This document shows, in pieces, positions 21,625 to 33,449 of a stretch of 64,000 nt of DNA (position 1 is the stretch's first letter; each line of letters begins with the position of its first letter). The translations under genes and the position numbers were made by a program. Below the pieces are notes generated by a model. The model was given only the letters and a program-made list of their open reading frames with translations. It ran no database searches and was not told the DNA's origin. This stretch comes from Diphasiastrum complanatum (Eukaryota; Streptophyta; Lycopodiopsida; Lycopodiales; Lycopodiaceae). The stretch spans positions 27,370,572 through 27,434,571 of the forward strand of contig CM055107.1 in the NCBI GenBank assembly GCA_029204225.1. Reading direction: 5' to 3'.

Positions 21625-22540
21625 TGTCTTAATTATATGTTAACAATTCAACTCCATTTCACATTTACTAATGCTTACCATCATTTCATCTAATATAAAG
21701 CCAATATAGCATAATGATAATTAATATCCAGTTTCATAAATCAAAACCAAAACTAAAATCCATTTCATGAACTAATTAAAAAAAAAAACAACATGAAATA
21801 TAATCAATCATGATTTATGTTATGTAATATTCTTATAAATTTCTAGCTTTTAATCTATATTCAAAACTTACAACAAAGTAATATCCAATTTCCCACACTT
21901 TTCTAGCCCATATTCTTAAGTCTCATTTATTGTTTTAAATGCCTTATAATAAACTAAAACATTTACAGTATTTCATATTCCAACATCACAACAAAAGAAA
22001 AAAACAAAACATAAATCCATTTCGTAAACTAAAAATTACAAAACTTCTCAATTATTTATGACATTAAGAACTCTTTTAGAAACTTCCAACAAGCTAATGA
22101 CGTAAATTATTCCTCACAACAATCAATAGCCTTATACAAACGTTTAAATTTGAACATTCATACTAACATCGCATGTCAACTCCAAAAAATGATTAAAATT
22201 TATACCAAAATAATTATTATTGCCAAATCCCATAACTTATAACCAAAACAAAAACCCACTACAAATCTTATTAATTTCTTAAAACATTAATTCACATATT
22301 TCAAAATCATTATATACCCTCATTACACAAAATAATTATACAAAGTCATATAGCAAATTTGTCCTTTTTAATTAGGATTTTAATTGACTCAACCTTTGGA
22401 ATCAACATCTTTATTTAAAAAACAGCTTTCTACAAACCTTATAGTAAATTGACTTTTAAAACAAATAACAAACTAAAATCCAAATTTAGAAACTACAAAA
22501 TAATTACACAAAATAATGATTCACAACAATATAAAAAACA
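21625..22540. other. AT-rich non-coding stretch
   Basis: Very AT-rich, without coding potential. It may include the 3' non-coding part of the Helitron. I could not locate a clear CTRR end. Confidence 0.4.
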
Positions 22541-22542
22541 CC

Positions 22543-22744
22543 TTAAACCAAATTTCCCCACGACACAGGTGTCGTGGGGTCTGAGTCTCGTGGCAAGTGC
22601 CGTACCATGGCACACGTGCCGTGGTACGGCACCTGTTTTTTTTCTTTTTTGGTTTTTCACTAAAAAAATGACTAAAAAAATAAAAAAAATAGGTGGTTGT
22701 GGAAGTTCCACAGCACCCGTGCCATACCTGGAACTTTGGTTTAA
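22543..22744. mobile_element. TTAA-flanked fold-back element (MITE-like, ~194 bp)
   Basis: TTAA at 22,543-22,546 and 22,741-22,744 bracket terminal inverted repeats reading ACCAAATTTCC and, from the other end, ACCAAAGTTCC. Inside are strong hairpins: CCACGACAC/GTGTCGTGG at 22,558-22,577 and a 17-base arm pair built on GTGCCGTACC at ~22,599-22,634. The interior is GC-rich against an AT-rich background. There is no coding sequence. TTAA duplication suggests a piggyBac-like or similar transposase in trans. Confidence 0.7.
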
Positions 22745-23000
22745 ACAAATCATATAATCTTAAGATTTATGCTATGATGACATGGCAAAGCCTTTGTGAT
22801 ACAATATCACATCATTGTTGTTTTAGGATGTTTTAGATCTTGATTTTTAGAAAAAAATTGCCAATTTCATAATGAAGAGATGCATTTGTAAGCTTTTTGA
22901 TCATCTCAATTTTAGGGTATTTTAGCTGGAGGAAGTTTCCGGTTCCATTTTCAAGAGATGCAGGATGTTTCCTGATCCCTGGAGATGAGATGGCTTTGGG

Positions 23001-23369
23001 TTGAATGACAACAATGAACGCCACCTCTCTCAACCATTTTCTCCTTCCTCCGTAAATGTGGGGATGGAAGAATTTCCTCCTTCTTTGTCACATGATTCAA
23101 TCCACATGGAAAAGAAACAGCCTGTAGATCCCTATATGGTGACGCCTCCACAATATGCATCTGGTCAATGTTCATCCACTGTTTTGATAGAAATGGATGC
23201 TGCGACACAAATTTTTGTGGACGATTGTGCTGCTGCTGCGTACACTAAAGCAAAATGCACAAGGATGGCTGCCAAAGAGGCCAGGGCTCAAGCTGATGCG
23301 CGAAAGCTAGTTTCTGACAAGGCTGTGGCAAAAGCCATGGCAACACTACAGACAGCACTTCTCGCATAA
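23001..23369 (+). CDS. Ala-rich coiled-coil-like open frame of unknown origin
   Basis: A 122-codon open frame starts at an ATG and ends at TAA. The first half is Pro/Ser-rich. The second half is helical and Ala-rich (FVDDCAAAAYTKAKC, ADARKLVSDKAVAKAM). After the stop the frame continues with KDAAEALTLSLGF for a few codons and then meets copia gag at ~23,413. It is not copia Gag. It may be a host-gene fragment joined to the element, but I cannot name it. Confidence 0.35.
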   Translation: MNDNNERHLSQPFSPSSVNVGMEEFPPSLSHDSIHMEKKQPVDPYMVTPPQYASGQCSSTVLIEMDAATQIFVDDCAAAAYTKAKCTRMAAKEARAQADARKLVSDKAVAKAMATLQTALLA

Positions 23370-23412
23370 AAAGATGCCGCTGAGGCTCTAACCCTGTCTC
23401 TAGGCTTCTCAC

Positions 23413-24085
23413 TCTTAGGAATCAAATCTTTCAAAGTAGCCAAAAGAGTGATGAGAGTGCATCTAGTTATATTTTGAGAGTAAAAGATATTCATAGAGAA
23501 CTTACTTGTATTGGTGATTCCATCAATCAAAATGAGCTAGTTCAAGTCATTCTCAATGGCTTGAGAAGTCAATTTGATAACCTTGTCCAATCCTATGCCA
23601 TTAAGGAGGAGCTACCAAGTTTGGAGGCTCTCCAAAGTGTGCTAATTTTGGAAGGATCAAGACAAGAGTACAAGCTCTTGAGGATGGACAAGCTTTCTCT
23701 CACTCATAATGATGGCAAAGCTCTCTTTGCCAACGATAAGTACAAAGGGAGGAGCAAGAACCAACATCAACAATCCTCAAGCAAGGACAAAGTCAAATCC
23801 AAAGACAAAGATGAGGAGGAAGATGATTCCTCTAATGCTTCATCATCCAAGCTCAAGAAGAAGAAGATCAAGTGCTTTTATTGTGGCAAGAAAGATCACT
23901 ACGCCACCAATTGCTTCAAGAAGAAGAATCAACTCAAGCAAGCCAACATTACCAATGAGAAGGAAGACACTATTGCAAGTGATGGAGAGGGATCTCTTAT
24001 GGTCTCTAGTTTCTCATCTACTCCTTTCAAGAAGGACGGCCTATGGTATATTGATATTGGAGCCTCTTCATATGTGTAGCTCCAA
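23413..24085 (+). pseudogene. copia copy 1: gag and protease start
   Basis: Gag starts inside the UBN2 domain (YILRVKDIHRELTCIGDS, NELVQVILNGLRSQFDNL). It continues through a Lys/Asp/Ser-rich segment to the zinc knuckle CFYCGKKDHYATNC. The protease follows as WYIDIGASS, with Ile replacing the usual Ser/Thr of DSG. A two-base loss just after, compared with copy 2, shifts the frame to a stop at 24,077. The N-terminal third of Gag is missing. Confidence 0.9.
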
Positions 24086-25493
24086 GGACTCTTTCTCTTC
24101 TATTGCACCTTATGATGGAGTCAAGAAATCAATATACACTGCAAATGATTTTGAATGTCCTATTGAAGGCATAGGGAACATTCCCTTGAAGCTTGCATCC
24201 TCTAAAGTTCTTTCTCTCTCTAAAGTTCTTTATGTACCTAAGCTTACCAAGAATCTTATTAGTGTTGGCCAATTGCTTGATAATAGCCTTGATGTATAAT
24301 TCAATATTGACACTTGCACTATCAAGAAGAATGATGAGATACTTGCATTAGGATATAGATTTGGTGGCATCTATAAACTAGATCCAAATGAGTATGTGAA
24401 TGCTTGTAATGTTGCTCTTGTGAACAAGCTCTCTATGGAGGAATTATGGCATAGGAGGTTAGGACATCCCAACTACAAATGCATGCTCTCTATGATTAAA
24501 GAAGCCAAAGCTATTGGCTAGCCTAAGTCACTCTCCAAGAAGATCAAGCCTTGTGAGGCTTGTGCTATTGCTAAATCTCACAAAAAGCCATTTACAAGAT
24601 CTTCTATCAAAAGCAAGCATCCTTTGGAGTAATCCATTCGGATGTGCATTTCTCATCAACTACAAGCAAGGGAGGAGCCACTTGTTTTGTTACTTTCATT
24701 GATGATTACACAAGATTCACTTGGATATATCTTCTTGCTTCAAAATCTATGGTGTTTGATCATTTCCTTATTTTCAAAACTTATGTAGAGAAGCAATTCT
24801 CATTCAAGATTAAAGCTCTTAGAAGTGATGGAGGGGGTGGATATATCTCCCATAAATTTCAAGTTTTTTTGTGAGCTTGAAGGCATTAAAAGAGAGTTCT
24901 CTTGTGCCTACTCTCCATCTCAAAATGGAGTGGCCGAGAGAAAGAATAGATCTCTATGTGAATGTGCAAAATCTATGAGAATTGAGGCATCTTTGCCCAA
25001 AGATTTTTGGGGAGAAGCCATTAATTGTGCAAATTATCTTTGCAATAGGCTCCCACATATAGCTCTTGGAGGAAAGTCACCATATGAAATCTTATTTTGG
25101 AAGAAGACTAAGGTTGATCACCTTAGAGTTTTTGGATGCTTATGCTTTGTCCATATTCCCTTGGAAACAAGGAAGAAGGAAGATCCTAGTGCATGCAAAG
25201 GGATCATGGTTGGATACTCATCCACCAAGAAGGCCTATAGAGTCTTTATACTCTCTACTTCTCAAGTTATTGAAAGTAGAGATGTTGTCTTTCATGAAGA
25301 TCAACACTCATCTTTTGAAGAGGCCGAGATCAAGAAATCTATGGATGCATCATCAATTATTGATTTTGAAGACAATCATGATGTGATGGGGTCGAGATTT
25401 GAAGAAGACTCTCCGCGAATTTTTTCACCAAGAAGATCCATGAGAGATAGATCCGAGCCTAAGAGGCTCTCATATGTTGACAAAGGCAAATAA
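24086..25493 (+). pseudogene. copia copy 1: protease end and integrase, interrupted
   Basis: This covers VLYVPKLTKNLISVGQLLDN, the zinc-finger segment, ATCFVTFIDDYTRFTWIYLL, and the core with LRSDGG and SQNGVAERKN, down to LSYVDKGK. Stops or frame changes occur at about 24,298, 24,520, 24,630 and 24,860. Pol ends at YVDKGK and is joined straight to LTR sequence at ~25,500, so reverse transcriptase and RNase H are deleted. It is nearly identical to copy 2 over the shared part. Confidence 0.9.
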
Positions 25494-25496
25494 GTG

Positions 25497-25990
25497 GTGT
25501 GCTTAAGGTCCAATAGGAAATTGAGGTGTGCTTAGATATAGTCCAATAGAATTAAGAGGTGCATGGATCAATGGTCCAATAGGATCATGAGATGACAAAG
25601 TATGGTCCAATCATAGTTAAGCATAGTGGTAGCTCGTGGATCTACTAGTATCATTGTACTCCTCATTTTGAAGCTAATTGATTTGGTGATTTTATGGATT
25701 TTGTGAGTTATTGGATTTCTAGCTTTCTCTCTCTACCCGAGAGCTCATGATGCTTTTTCTCTCTCTACCCGAGGAGAGCAGCTTGTTTTTACTTAGATTA
25801 TTTTTTTAATACTTCCCACACGTGTGAGTGAGAGTTGGAAGTGTTTGAATGCATGTAGTAGTGTGTTTTTGCCATAGGATCTAAGATTGATCTTGAATCT
25901 CAATCTAAACTTAATCTTGGTGCATCTACACACCTTAGGAGATCACAAGTACATATTGTGGACAATCCACACGTGTGAAATTCATCACTT
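25497..25990 (+). repeat. copia copy 1 partial LTR
   Basis: It matches the 3' LTR of copy 2 from about its 250th base to its end, terminating in AAATTCATCA. It carries four CCAAT boxes at 25,510, 25,543, 25,576 and 25,607. A pyrimidine-rich CTCTCTCTACCCGAG motif occurs twice at ~25,725-25,785. Confidence 0.85.
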
Positions 25991-26285
25991 TGTAGTTCAT
26001 TTCTTACATTCAATTGAACTTCCATGTTCATGTCAATAAGCAGGTTGAGCCTCTATCAATTTAAATTGGATGTCCTTACTCTTCTTCTTTTCTCCATCTC
26101 TCATGCTTTATTTGGATCTTCATAATTTCTTTGGATTTTGCTAATTTAATCTTTATTATACTTTTGTGAGAGAGATGAGAGATAGAAACGTAAGCTTTAC
26201 TCTTGCTTGAGCAGTGTTAATGGATCGTAGTGTTAATGCTTAGTGTTAGATGTGGATCATAAGCATGTGCTTGATTATGAATCAT
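25991..26285 (+). repeat. LTR/leader-like segment between the two copies
   Basis: The segment with CATCTCTCATGCTT, GGATTTTGCTAATT, GAGAGAGATGAGAG and TTAATGGATCGTAGTGTTAA resembles 53,600-53,780. It probably is the R-U5 part of an LTR from another copia family. It ends where copy 2 gag begins. Confidence 0.55.
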
Positions 26286-26732
26286 GTTCTCCAAAGTGTG
26301 CTAATTTCGGAAGAATCAAGACAAGAGTACAAGTTCTTGAGGATGGACAAGCTTTCTCTCACTCATAATGATGGCAAAGCTCTCTTTGCCAAGGATAAGC
26401 ACAAAGGGAGGAGCAAGAACCAACATCAACAATCCTTAGGCAAGGACAACGTCAAATCCAAAGACAAAGATGAGGAGGAAGATGATTCCTCTAATGCTTC
26501 ATCATCCAAGCTCAAGAAGAAGAAGATCAAGTGGTTTTATTGTGGCAAGAAAGGTCACTATGCCACCAATTGCTTCAAGAAGAAGAATCAACTCAAGCAA
26601 GCCAACATTACCAATGAGAAGGAAGACACTATTGCAAGTGATGGAGAGGGATCTCTTATGGTATATAGTTTCTCATCTACTCGTTTCAAGAAGGACGGCC
26701 TATGATATATTGATAGTGGAGCCTCTTCACAT
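26286..26732 (+). pseudogene. copia copy 2: gag C-terminus and protease start
   Basis: It begins inside Gag at a point matching 23,630 of copy 1, so the 5' LTR, leader and N-terminal Gag are missing. The zinc knuckle reads WFYCGKKGHYATNC, with the first Cys lost to Trp. A TGG-to-TGA change at 26,703-26,705 stops the frame just before the protease site DSGASSHM, which is itself intact. Confidence 0.9.
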
Positions 26733-28253
26733 ATGTGTAGCTCCAAGGACTCTTTCTCTTCTATTGCACCTTATGATGGAGTCAAGAAATCAACATACAC
26801 TGCAAATGATTTTGAATGTTCTATTGAAGGCATAGGGAACATTCCCTTGAAGCTTGCATCCTCTAAAGTTCTTTCTCCCTCTAAAGTTCTTTATGTACCT
26901 AAGCTTACCAAGAATCTTATTAGTGTTGGCCAATTGCTTGATAATGGCCTTGATGTAAAATTCAATGTTGATACTTGCACTATCAAGAAGAATGATGAGA
27001 TACTTGGATTAGGATCTAGATTTGGTGGCATCTATAAACTAGATCCAAATGAGTATGTGAATGCCTGTAAAATTGCTCTTGTGAACAAGCTCTCTATGGA
27101 GGAATTATGGCATAGGAGGTTGGGACATCCCAACTACAAATCCATGCTCTCTATGATCAAAGAAGCCAAAGCTATTGGCTTGCCAAAGTCACTCTCCAAG
27201 AAGAGCAAGCCTTGTGAGGCTTGCTCTATTGCTAAATCTCACAAAAAGCCATTTACAAGAACTTCTATCAAAAGCAAGCATCCTTTGGAGTTAATCCACT
27301 TGGATGTGCATTTCTCATCAACTAAAGGCAAGGGAGAAGCCACTTGTTTTGTTACTTTCATTGATGATTACACAAGATTCACTTGGATATATCTTCTTGC
27401 TTCTAAATCTATGGTGTTTGATCATTTCCTTATTTTCAAAGCTTATGTAGAGAAGCAATTTTTATTCAAGATTAAAGCTCTTAGAAGTGATGGAGGTGGT
27501 GAATATATCTCCAATAAATTTCAAGATTCTTGTAAGCTTGAAGGCATTAAAAGAGAGACCTCTCGTGCATACTCTCCATCTCAAAATGGAGCGGCCGAGA
27601 GAAAGAATAGATCTCTTTGTGAATGTGCAAAATCTATGAGAATTGAGGCATCTTTGCCCAAAGATTTTTGGGGAGAAGCCATTAATTGTGCAAATTATCT
27701 TTGCAATAGGCTCCCTCATATAGCTCTTGGAGGAAAGTCACCATATGAAATCTTATTTTTGAAGAAGCCTAAGGTTGATCACCTTAGAGTTTTTGGATGC
27801 TTATGCTTTATCCATATTCCCTTGGAAACAAGGAAGAAGGAAGATCCTAATGCATGCAAAGTGATCATGGTTGGATACTCATCCACCAAGAAGGCCTATA
27901 GAGTCTTTATACTCTCTACTTCTCAAGTTATTGAAAGTGGAGATGTTGTCTTTCATGAAAGTCAACACTCATCTTTTGAAGAGGCCGAGATCAAGAAATC
28001 TATGGATGCATCATCAATTATTGATTTTGAAGACAATCATGGTGTGATGGGGTCGAGATTTGAAGAAGACTCTCCTCAGATTTTTTCACCAAGAAGATCC
28101 ATGAGAGATAGATTCGAGCCTAAGAGGCTCTCATATGTTGACAAAGGCAAACAAGTGGATTTGATTCCACTAATTATGTTTTTTATGTCTCTCATGAAGA
28201 GCCAAAGAATGTACAAGAGGCACTCAATACCAAGGAGTGGTATGATGCCATGA
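26733..28253 (+). pseudogene. copia copy 2: protease-integrase open frame (506 codons)
   Basis: The longest open frame in the window. It has VLYVPKLTKNLISVGQLLDN (protease end), LWHRRLGHPNYKS with CEACSIAKSHKKPF (integrase zinc finger), then the core. The complete DDE set is visible: LIHLDVHFSS, LRSDGGGEYIS and SQNGAAERKN. The C-terminal GKSPYEILF and FGCLCFIHIPLETRKKEDP follow. A one-base shift near 28,158, in the linker, puts the end out of frame. As a separate domain the integrase looks nearly functional. Confidence 0.93.
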
Positions 28254-29015
28254 AGCAAGAGTATGATGCATTGATCATCAACAATACTTGGGAGCTTGTG
28301 GATCCTCCATCCAACAAGCATGTGATTGGCTGCAAGTATAAAGCAAGATTATGTGCCAAAGGATTTGCTCAAATCCATGGCCTTGATTATGAGGAGACCT
28401 TTGCACTTGTTGCAAAGATGGTGACAATAAGAATTCTTATTTCTCTTGCATGTTTCTTTAAATGGAAGGTGGTCCAATTAGATGTATCCAATGCTTTTCT
28501 AAATGGTTACCTTGAGGAGGATCTATATGGAACAACCTCAAGGATTCATCAAGGATGAGTCCAAAGTGTGCTTGCTCTTCAAAAGTCTTTATGGACTCAA
28601 GCAAGCACCAAGATCATGGTATTCAAGACTTAATTCTTTTCTTATCTCACTAGGGTTTACTCTTAGTGACTATGATCCTTCCATGTATCTAAAGTTTGTT
28701 GATAGCAATATTGTCATTCTTCTAGTTTATGTCGATGACATTATTCTTTGTGGAAGTTGTATCAAGCTAGTTGATGAAACCAAGCTAGAAATTGGATGTG
28801 AGTTTAAAATTCAAGATCTAGGAGAGATACACTACATCCTAGGCCTAGAAATTGATTTTTATGAAAATCATGTCTTTATATGCCAATCTAGATATGCTCA
28901 CTCTATGTTGAAAAAATTCCATATGGAAAATTATAAGAGCATAGATACTCCAATGGAGCAAATTGTAAAAGATCCTAATAAAGGTGATGAAAGATCCTTT
29001 TTTGGACATCACACT
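28160..29015 (+). pseudogene. copia copy 2: reverse transcriptase
   Basis: Reverse transcriptase is read in three frames. First comes EYDALIINNTWELVDPPSNK and LDYEETFALVAKMVTIR, then MEQPQGFIKDESKVCLL and SLYGLKQAPRSWYSRL, with the catalytic VYVDDIIL. About a dozen codons are missing after GCK at ~28,337. Two small losses shift the frame at ~28,530 and ~29,015. The enzyme would copy element RNA into cDNA. Confidence 0.92.
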
Positions 29016-29694
29016 TTTTAGGAGTCTTGTAGGCTCCTTGATTTGGCTTACCATTACTAGGCCCGATCTAAGTTTTTGTGTGCACAAATTGAGTCAATTT
29101 ATGCAAGATCCTAAGATCCATCATTGGAAGATGGCCAAGAGGATTCTAAGATATGTATCTTCATCTTGTGATTATGGTCTACTCTATAAAAGTGAACATC
29201 TATCCATTGCTGGCTACTCGGATTCGGACTTTGCAAGTGACAAGATGGATCGAAAGTCTATTAGTGCATACACTATCTTTCTGGGAGGCAATCTAATATC
29301 TTGGCTTTCCAAAAAGCAAGATACTATATCTCTCTCTTCATGTGAGGCCGAGTACAAAGCACTCATTACAACTACCAAAGAGGTGCTTTGGATCAAGAGG
29401 TTATTAATGAAGCTAAAGTGCATCAAGGAGGATGATCTACCAATGATCAAGTGTGATAACATCTCGGCCCAAGCTCTTGCCAATAATCCCATATTTCATG
29501 CAAGAAGCAAGTACATAGAAGTGGCACACCATTTTGTGAGAGAAAAGCTTATTGGAGGAGAAATCTATTTGGAGCATGTCAACTCGTCCTCTTGTATTGC
29601 CGATCTACTCACCAAGCCTTTGAGCAAAAGTGCTTTCATCAAGCATAGATCTAATCTTGGAGTTATATCAAGATCAATGCTCAAATCTTCATAG
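29016..29694 (+). pseudogene. copia copy 2: RNase H and pol end
   Basis: One open frame runs from the reverse transcriptase tail (RSLVGSLIWLTITRPDLSF) through RNase H. The acidic residues are present: GYSDSDFASDKMDRKS, SSCEAEYKALI and MIKCDNISAQALANN. It ends naturally with ADLLTKPLSKSAFIKHR and a stop at 29,692-29,694. The domain itself shows no damage. Confidence 0.93.
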
Positions 29695-29712
29695 ATAATT
29701 TTTTAGGAGGAG

Positions 29713-30450
29713 TGTGAAGAATTGAAAAAGATTATCTATGTTAGATATAGGGGTCTTATGTTTTTTTTACATCAAGCATCTAGGTGTAGGATGTTGATAG
29801 GAATAAATTTGGCATAGATGGCAAATTATGCATTTCCACTTGTGATGCCACTATTGAGCCAAAATAGAGTAAGAGGCTAAACACGTGCCAATTAGAGTGT
29901 AGACAAGTGTAATGCTTTTGTTTGATGAATTCCAAGAGGTCCAATAGGATTTAGAGGTGGAACCTTGTGAGGTCCAATAGGAAATTGAGGTGTGCTTGAA
30001 TATAGTCCAATAGAATTATGAGGTGCATGGATCAATGGTCCAATAGGATCAAGAGGTGAAAAAGTATGGTCCAATCATAATTAAGCATGGTGGTAGCTCG
30101 TGGATCTAGTAGTATCATTGTACTCCTCAATTTGAAGCTAATTGATTTGGTGATTTTATGGATTTTGTGAGTTATTGGATTTCTAGCTTTCTCTCTCTAC
30201 CCGAGAGCTCATGATGCTTTTTCTCTCTCTACTCGAGAGAGCAGCTTGTTTTTACTTAGATTATTTTTTGAATACTTCCCACATGTGTGAGTGAGAGTTG
30301 GAAGTGTTTGAATGCATGTAGTAGTGTGTTTTTGCCATAGAATCTAAGATTGATCTTGAATCTCAATCTAATCTTAATCTTGGTGCATCTACACACCTTA
30401 GGAGATCACAAGTACATATTGTGGACAATCCACACGTGTAAAATTCAACA
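29713..30450 (+). repeat. copia copy 2: 3' LTR (~736 bp)
   Basis: It is preceded by the purine run TTTTAGGAGGAGTG, a polypurine tract. It begins TGTGAAGAATTG and ends AAATTCAACA at 30,450. The U3 part has five CCAAT boxes at 29,941, 29,973, 30,007, 30,040 and 30,071. The 3' part matches 25,497-25,990. No matching 5' LTR remains. Confidence 0.88.
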
Positions 30451-30479
30451 ATTTATGACATAAGGTAGGGTTTGAAACA

Positions 30480-31100
30480 TATTCATGTACAATTCTTGAT
30501 AAATGTAAAAGAGTCGTTGTACTTAGAAAGAGACAAGGGTATCTCTATTGGCTTGCCCATTGTAACTCTATGACTGATGGTGCTTTAGGTAGTTTGGTAT
30601 TTATGTTGATTTGGCATTATATACTTGGTCACCTTAATCATATGTCAATCGTAAATATGTCTAACCATTCTTCAGTCCTTAACTTTGACTATCGAATTGT
30701 CTACCCTCCTATTTGTCAGAGTTGTATCATAGGAAAGCAGACTAGAAGGCCATTTAAATCGAACTGAAAACATATATCTAAAGATTTGCTAGACATAGCT
30801 CACTCTGATATATGTGGCCCTATGCAAACATCATCACTACTTGGTGCAGGGTAGAGGGTAATGTATGGTGGTATGGGACACCATTGCTAATCGGAGGTCC
30901 GAGCTTGCTTGTCAGTGCTGTATATCTTCAATGCATGGGGGAGAGGTGGCAATACCTCTATGGATGGTCGACAACATGGCGTTCGTCACCTGATTGCTTT
31001 TTAAAAATGATCGGCATCGATAATGGGAATATTAATACTAAGGAAAAGCAACTTCAATTCAACAAGATATTAAATCTAAACATTGTCTAAATGTTTTAGG
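30480..31100 (+). pseudogene. copia integrase zinc-finger fragment (different family)
   Basis: WHYILGHLNHMSIVNMS followed by CQSCIIGKQTRRPF is the HHCC finger of copia integrase. Next is a degraded start of the core (IAHSDICGPMQTSS). After ~30,850 no pol homology is seen, so almost all of pol was deleted before the polypurine tract at 31,107-31,116. Confidence 0.85.
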
Positions 31101-31106
31101 TCAAAC

Positions 31107-31116
31107 TAAGGGGGAA
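31107..31116 (+). other. polypurine tract and LTR start
   Basis: CTAAGGGGGAA is followed at 31,117 by TGTTAGAATTTT. This is the usual plus-strand priming site and 3' LTR start of a plant copia element. It follows the integrase fragment at 30.5-30.85 kb in the same orientation. The LTR end is not evident. Confidence 0.75.
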
Positions 31117-33360
31117 TGTTAGAATTTTAATTCCAATTCAACCATTCAATCCAGTTGCCACTATATCTTTGACTAGATGTCTTATCCAAGTATACATGAC
31201 AAAGTACTAGACTTGGTTATTTACTTGGGAACCTTCTATAGTTGAAGAACATCTAGAAATACACACAAGTTTGAGACAGAATTCCCGACACTATTGCAGG
31301 TCAACCGAATCAGTCAAGGATTCATCGTCATCAGTCAAACTATCGATTGCTCATTATTTGGAAGGCATGCAAACCTTAAAATCTCGAACTGTTGTTACTA
31401 CTACCAGGACTTCACAATCGCTTTACTAAATGTTCAATGCAAAGGTTGACGTGTAATAGAGTAACTACATCATGTACATATGCAAAATTAGATGCACATG
31501 TTCATAATCAATCCAAAATAGATGTACTGACCTATATGATTGAATGTGTCGCAGTATCGATACTTTTGTTGTCTTTGCCTTGCACTATCCTTCAATTCCA
31601 CTTTGTTCTTCTAGGCTTGTATACTTATGAGTAGATTTCTTGACAACAATCTGATGTACAATCATGCATCTTCAATATACTTTGTTGTCTTCAAATTGGT
31701 GAATAATGTATGAATGATTATTGTTGTTTCTACTTTTTTGATTCTGAATCAAATGCTTGTTATTCTCCTTGTTTGTCTTATCGACTGAGTCAAGGTGCAA
31801 AATCATGGCCATCTTTGATGCTTCGAATTCTATTTCTATGGTTGTCTAAGACATCTATTGACTCATCGATCAATCAATTGGTTCCGTTTTTACAGATGAT
31901 CTAAACATGGTGCTCTGAATTCACTAAGTCTTCCACATCACTAACTGACAATTTGATAGTGTTTCTCAAGACTCCGAACTGTCGGCCTCTTCGCACTTCA
32001 CAGAACGGCAACATTACTATGATCAATTAAATTTAATGCATTGAGAATATCATAACACCATTGATGTGCAACATTCCATTCAAACAATCCATCTGAATGG
32101 AGAAAATTATTTAATGGCACATTTAAAGCTATGAAACTTCAAATACACCACCTAATAAGAAGTCTATTATGTGGTCTCTTCTGAATACATTTTGATATGA
32201 TATTAAGTCTCACATTTTACATATATTCATAATGTGAACAATGACAAACTCTTGGTTGTATTCCATGCTACAACTCTAAAATTTTCTGCTCTTGTCATAT
32301 GATTATATTGGTTCGCAACAATACATGAATCAAGTTCCAATGAGCTACTACACACAACACAATATGTACTATCAATTATTTTCTCATCCTCGATAATGGC
32401 ACCAGAAACTTAGTACATGTCATGGCTCATCGAATCCTAAATGAAGAGTTTTAACTAAAATATATAGGATATCATTCCCCAAAAAGAGGAATTGGTAACA
32501 ATAGTATGGTATCAAAAGAATAAATAATAATCTAGGCATAAATGGATGTTTAGTTAAGGTGTCCAAGAGTGTCATAAAATGAATATTAGCATCATCAATA
32601 GATATACAAAAATTCATCTGATCATGTTGCTGTTATCACAAAATACCAGTACTTCAACTTCAAATCTACCACTTGCAGCTAACTTTTAATAGAATCATAA
32701 GTAATCTTGTTACAATAAACATGCAAAATTGTATCAACACATACTTTTCAAATACGCATTTCTATTTGTAAACAATGCATTTTTGTACAAATCATCACTA
32801 ACTTTCCATAAAATAGTGAAAATAATGAAGATATTCAGAGAACATGCAACATACAACTTAGAGAGGTCTTACCTGCACATACTAATCATCTAGAAGCATT
32901 TATTATTTGCTTTCTTTTATTTGTGTTGAAACTCTACCACCTTAAATCATCGCAATGTCTAGCATCCTAACTAAACAGATTTGTATAAATACTGTTCAAC
33001 TGAAATATGAAAAACAATAATATTGCTTCAGGTCTTGTTTTAACCATCTTTGTGGATCATTTTCTCATATATGTGTTATTAAGCAGTGATATTTTAATAC
33101 GATTTCTCTCCTTTTGTAGCCATTTATCTACCTTGTCTATATTTCTTGCTTAATATTATGTATTTCCTCAACAAACTTGTAACAATAAAGAGATATTTTG
33201 GCCCCTAACAAGCTTTATATGGAAGACCTGAAAGTTGAAATATGTTATTACTATACAAGTTATTTCAATAAAAATGACCTGAACGTTTACACATATTACT
33301 CATATTGTATGCCACTTAAAAGTTTACATATGGTTAGAACTCAAAATGGCATTCAATTAC
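31117..33360. other. LTR remainder and non-coding sequence
   Basis: The first few hundred bases are probably the LTR starting at 31,117. The rest is AT-rich, with only short open frames and no recognisable protein, RNA or strong repeat. Confidence 0.4.
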
Positions 33361-33449
33361 TCCAACTCAAATGACAAAACTCTGACAACTACGAAGATGC
33401 AAAATATCCATAAGCAAAACAAATTTTAATGGTCCTCCAAAGGTAAACA

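Noticed and set aside
22493-22757. Open frames on both strands over the fold-back element
   Set aside because: They come from the palindromic GC-rich element and T/A runs, with no protein-like composition.
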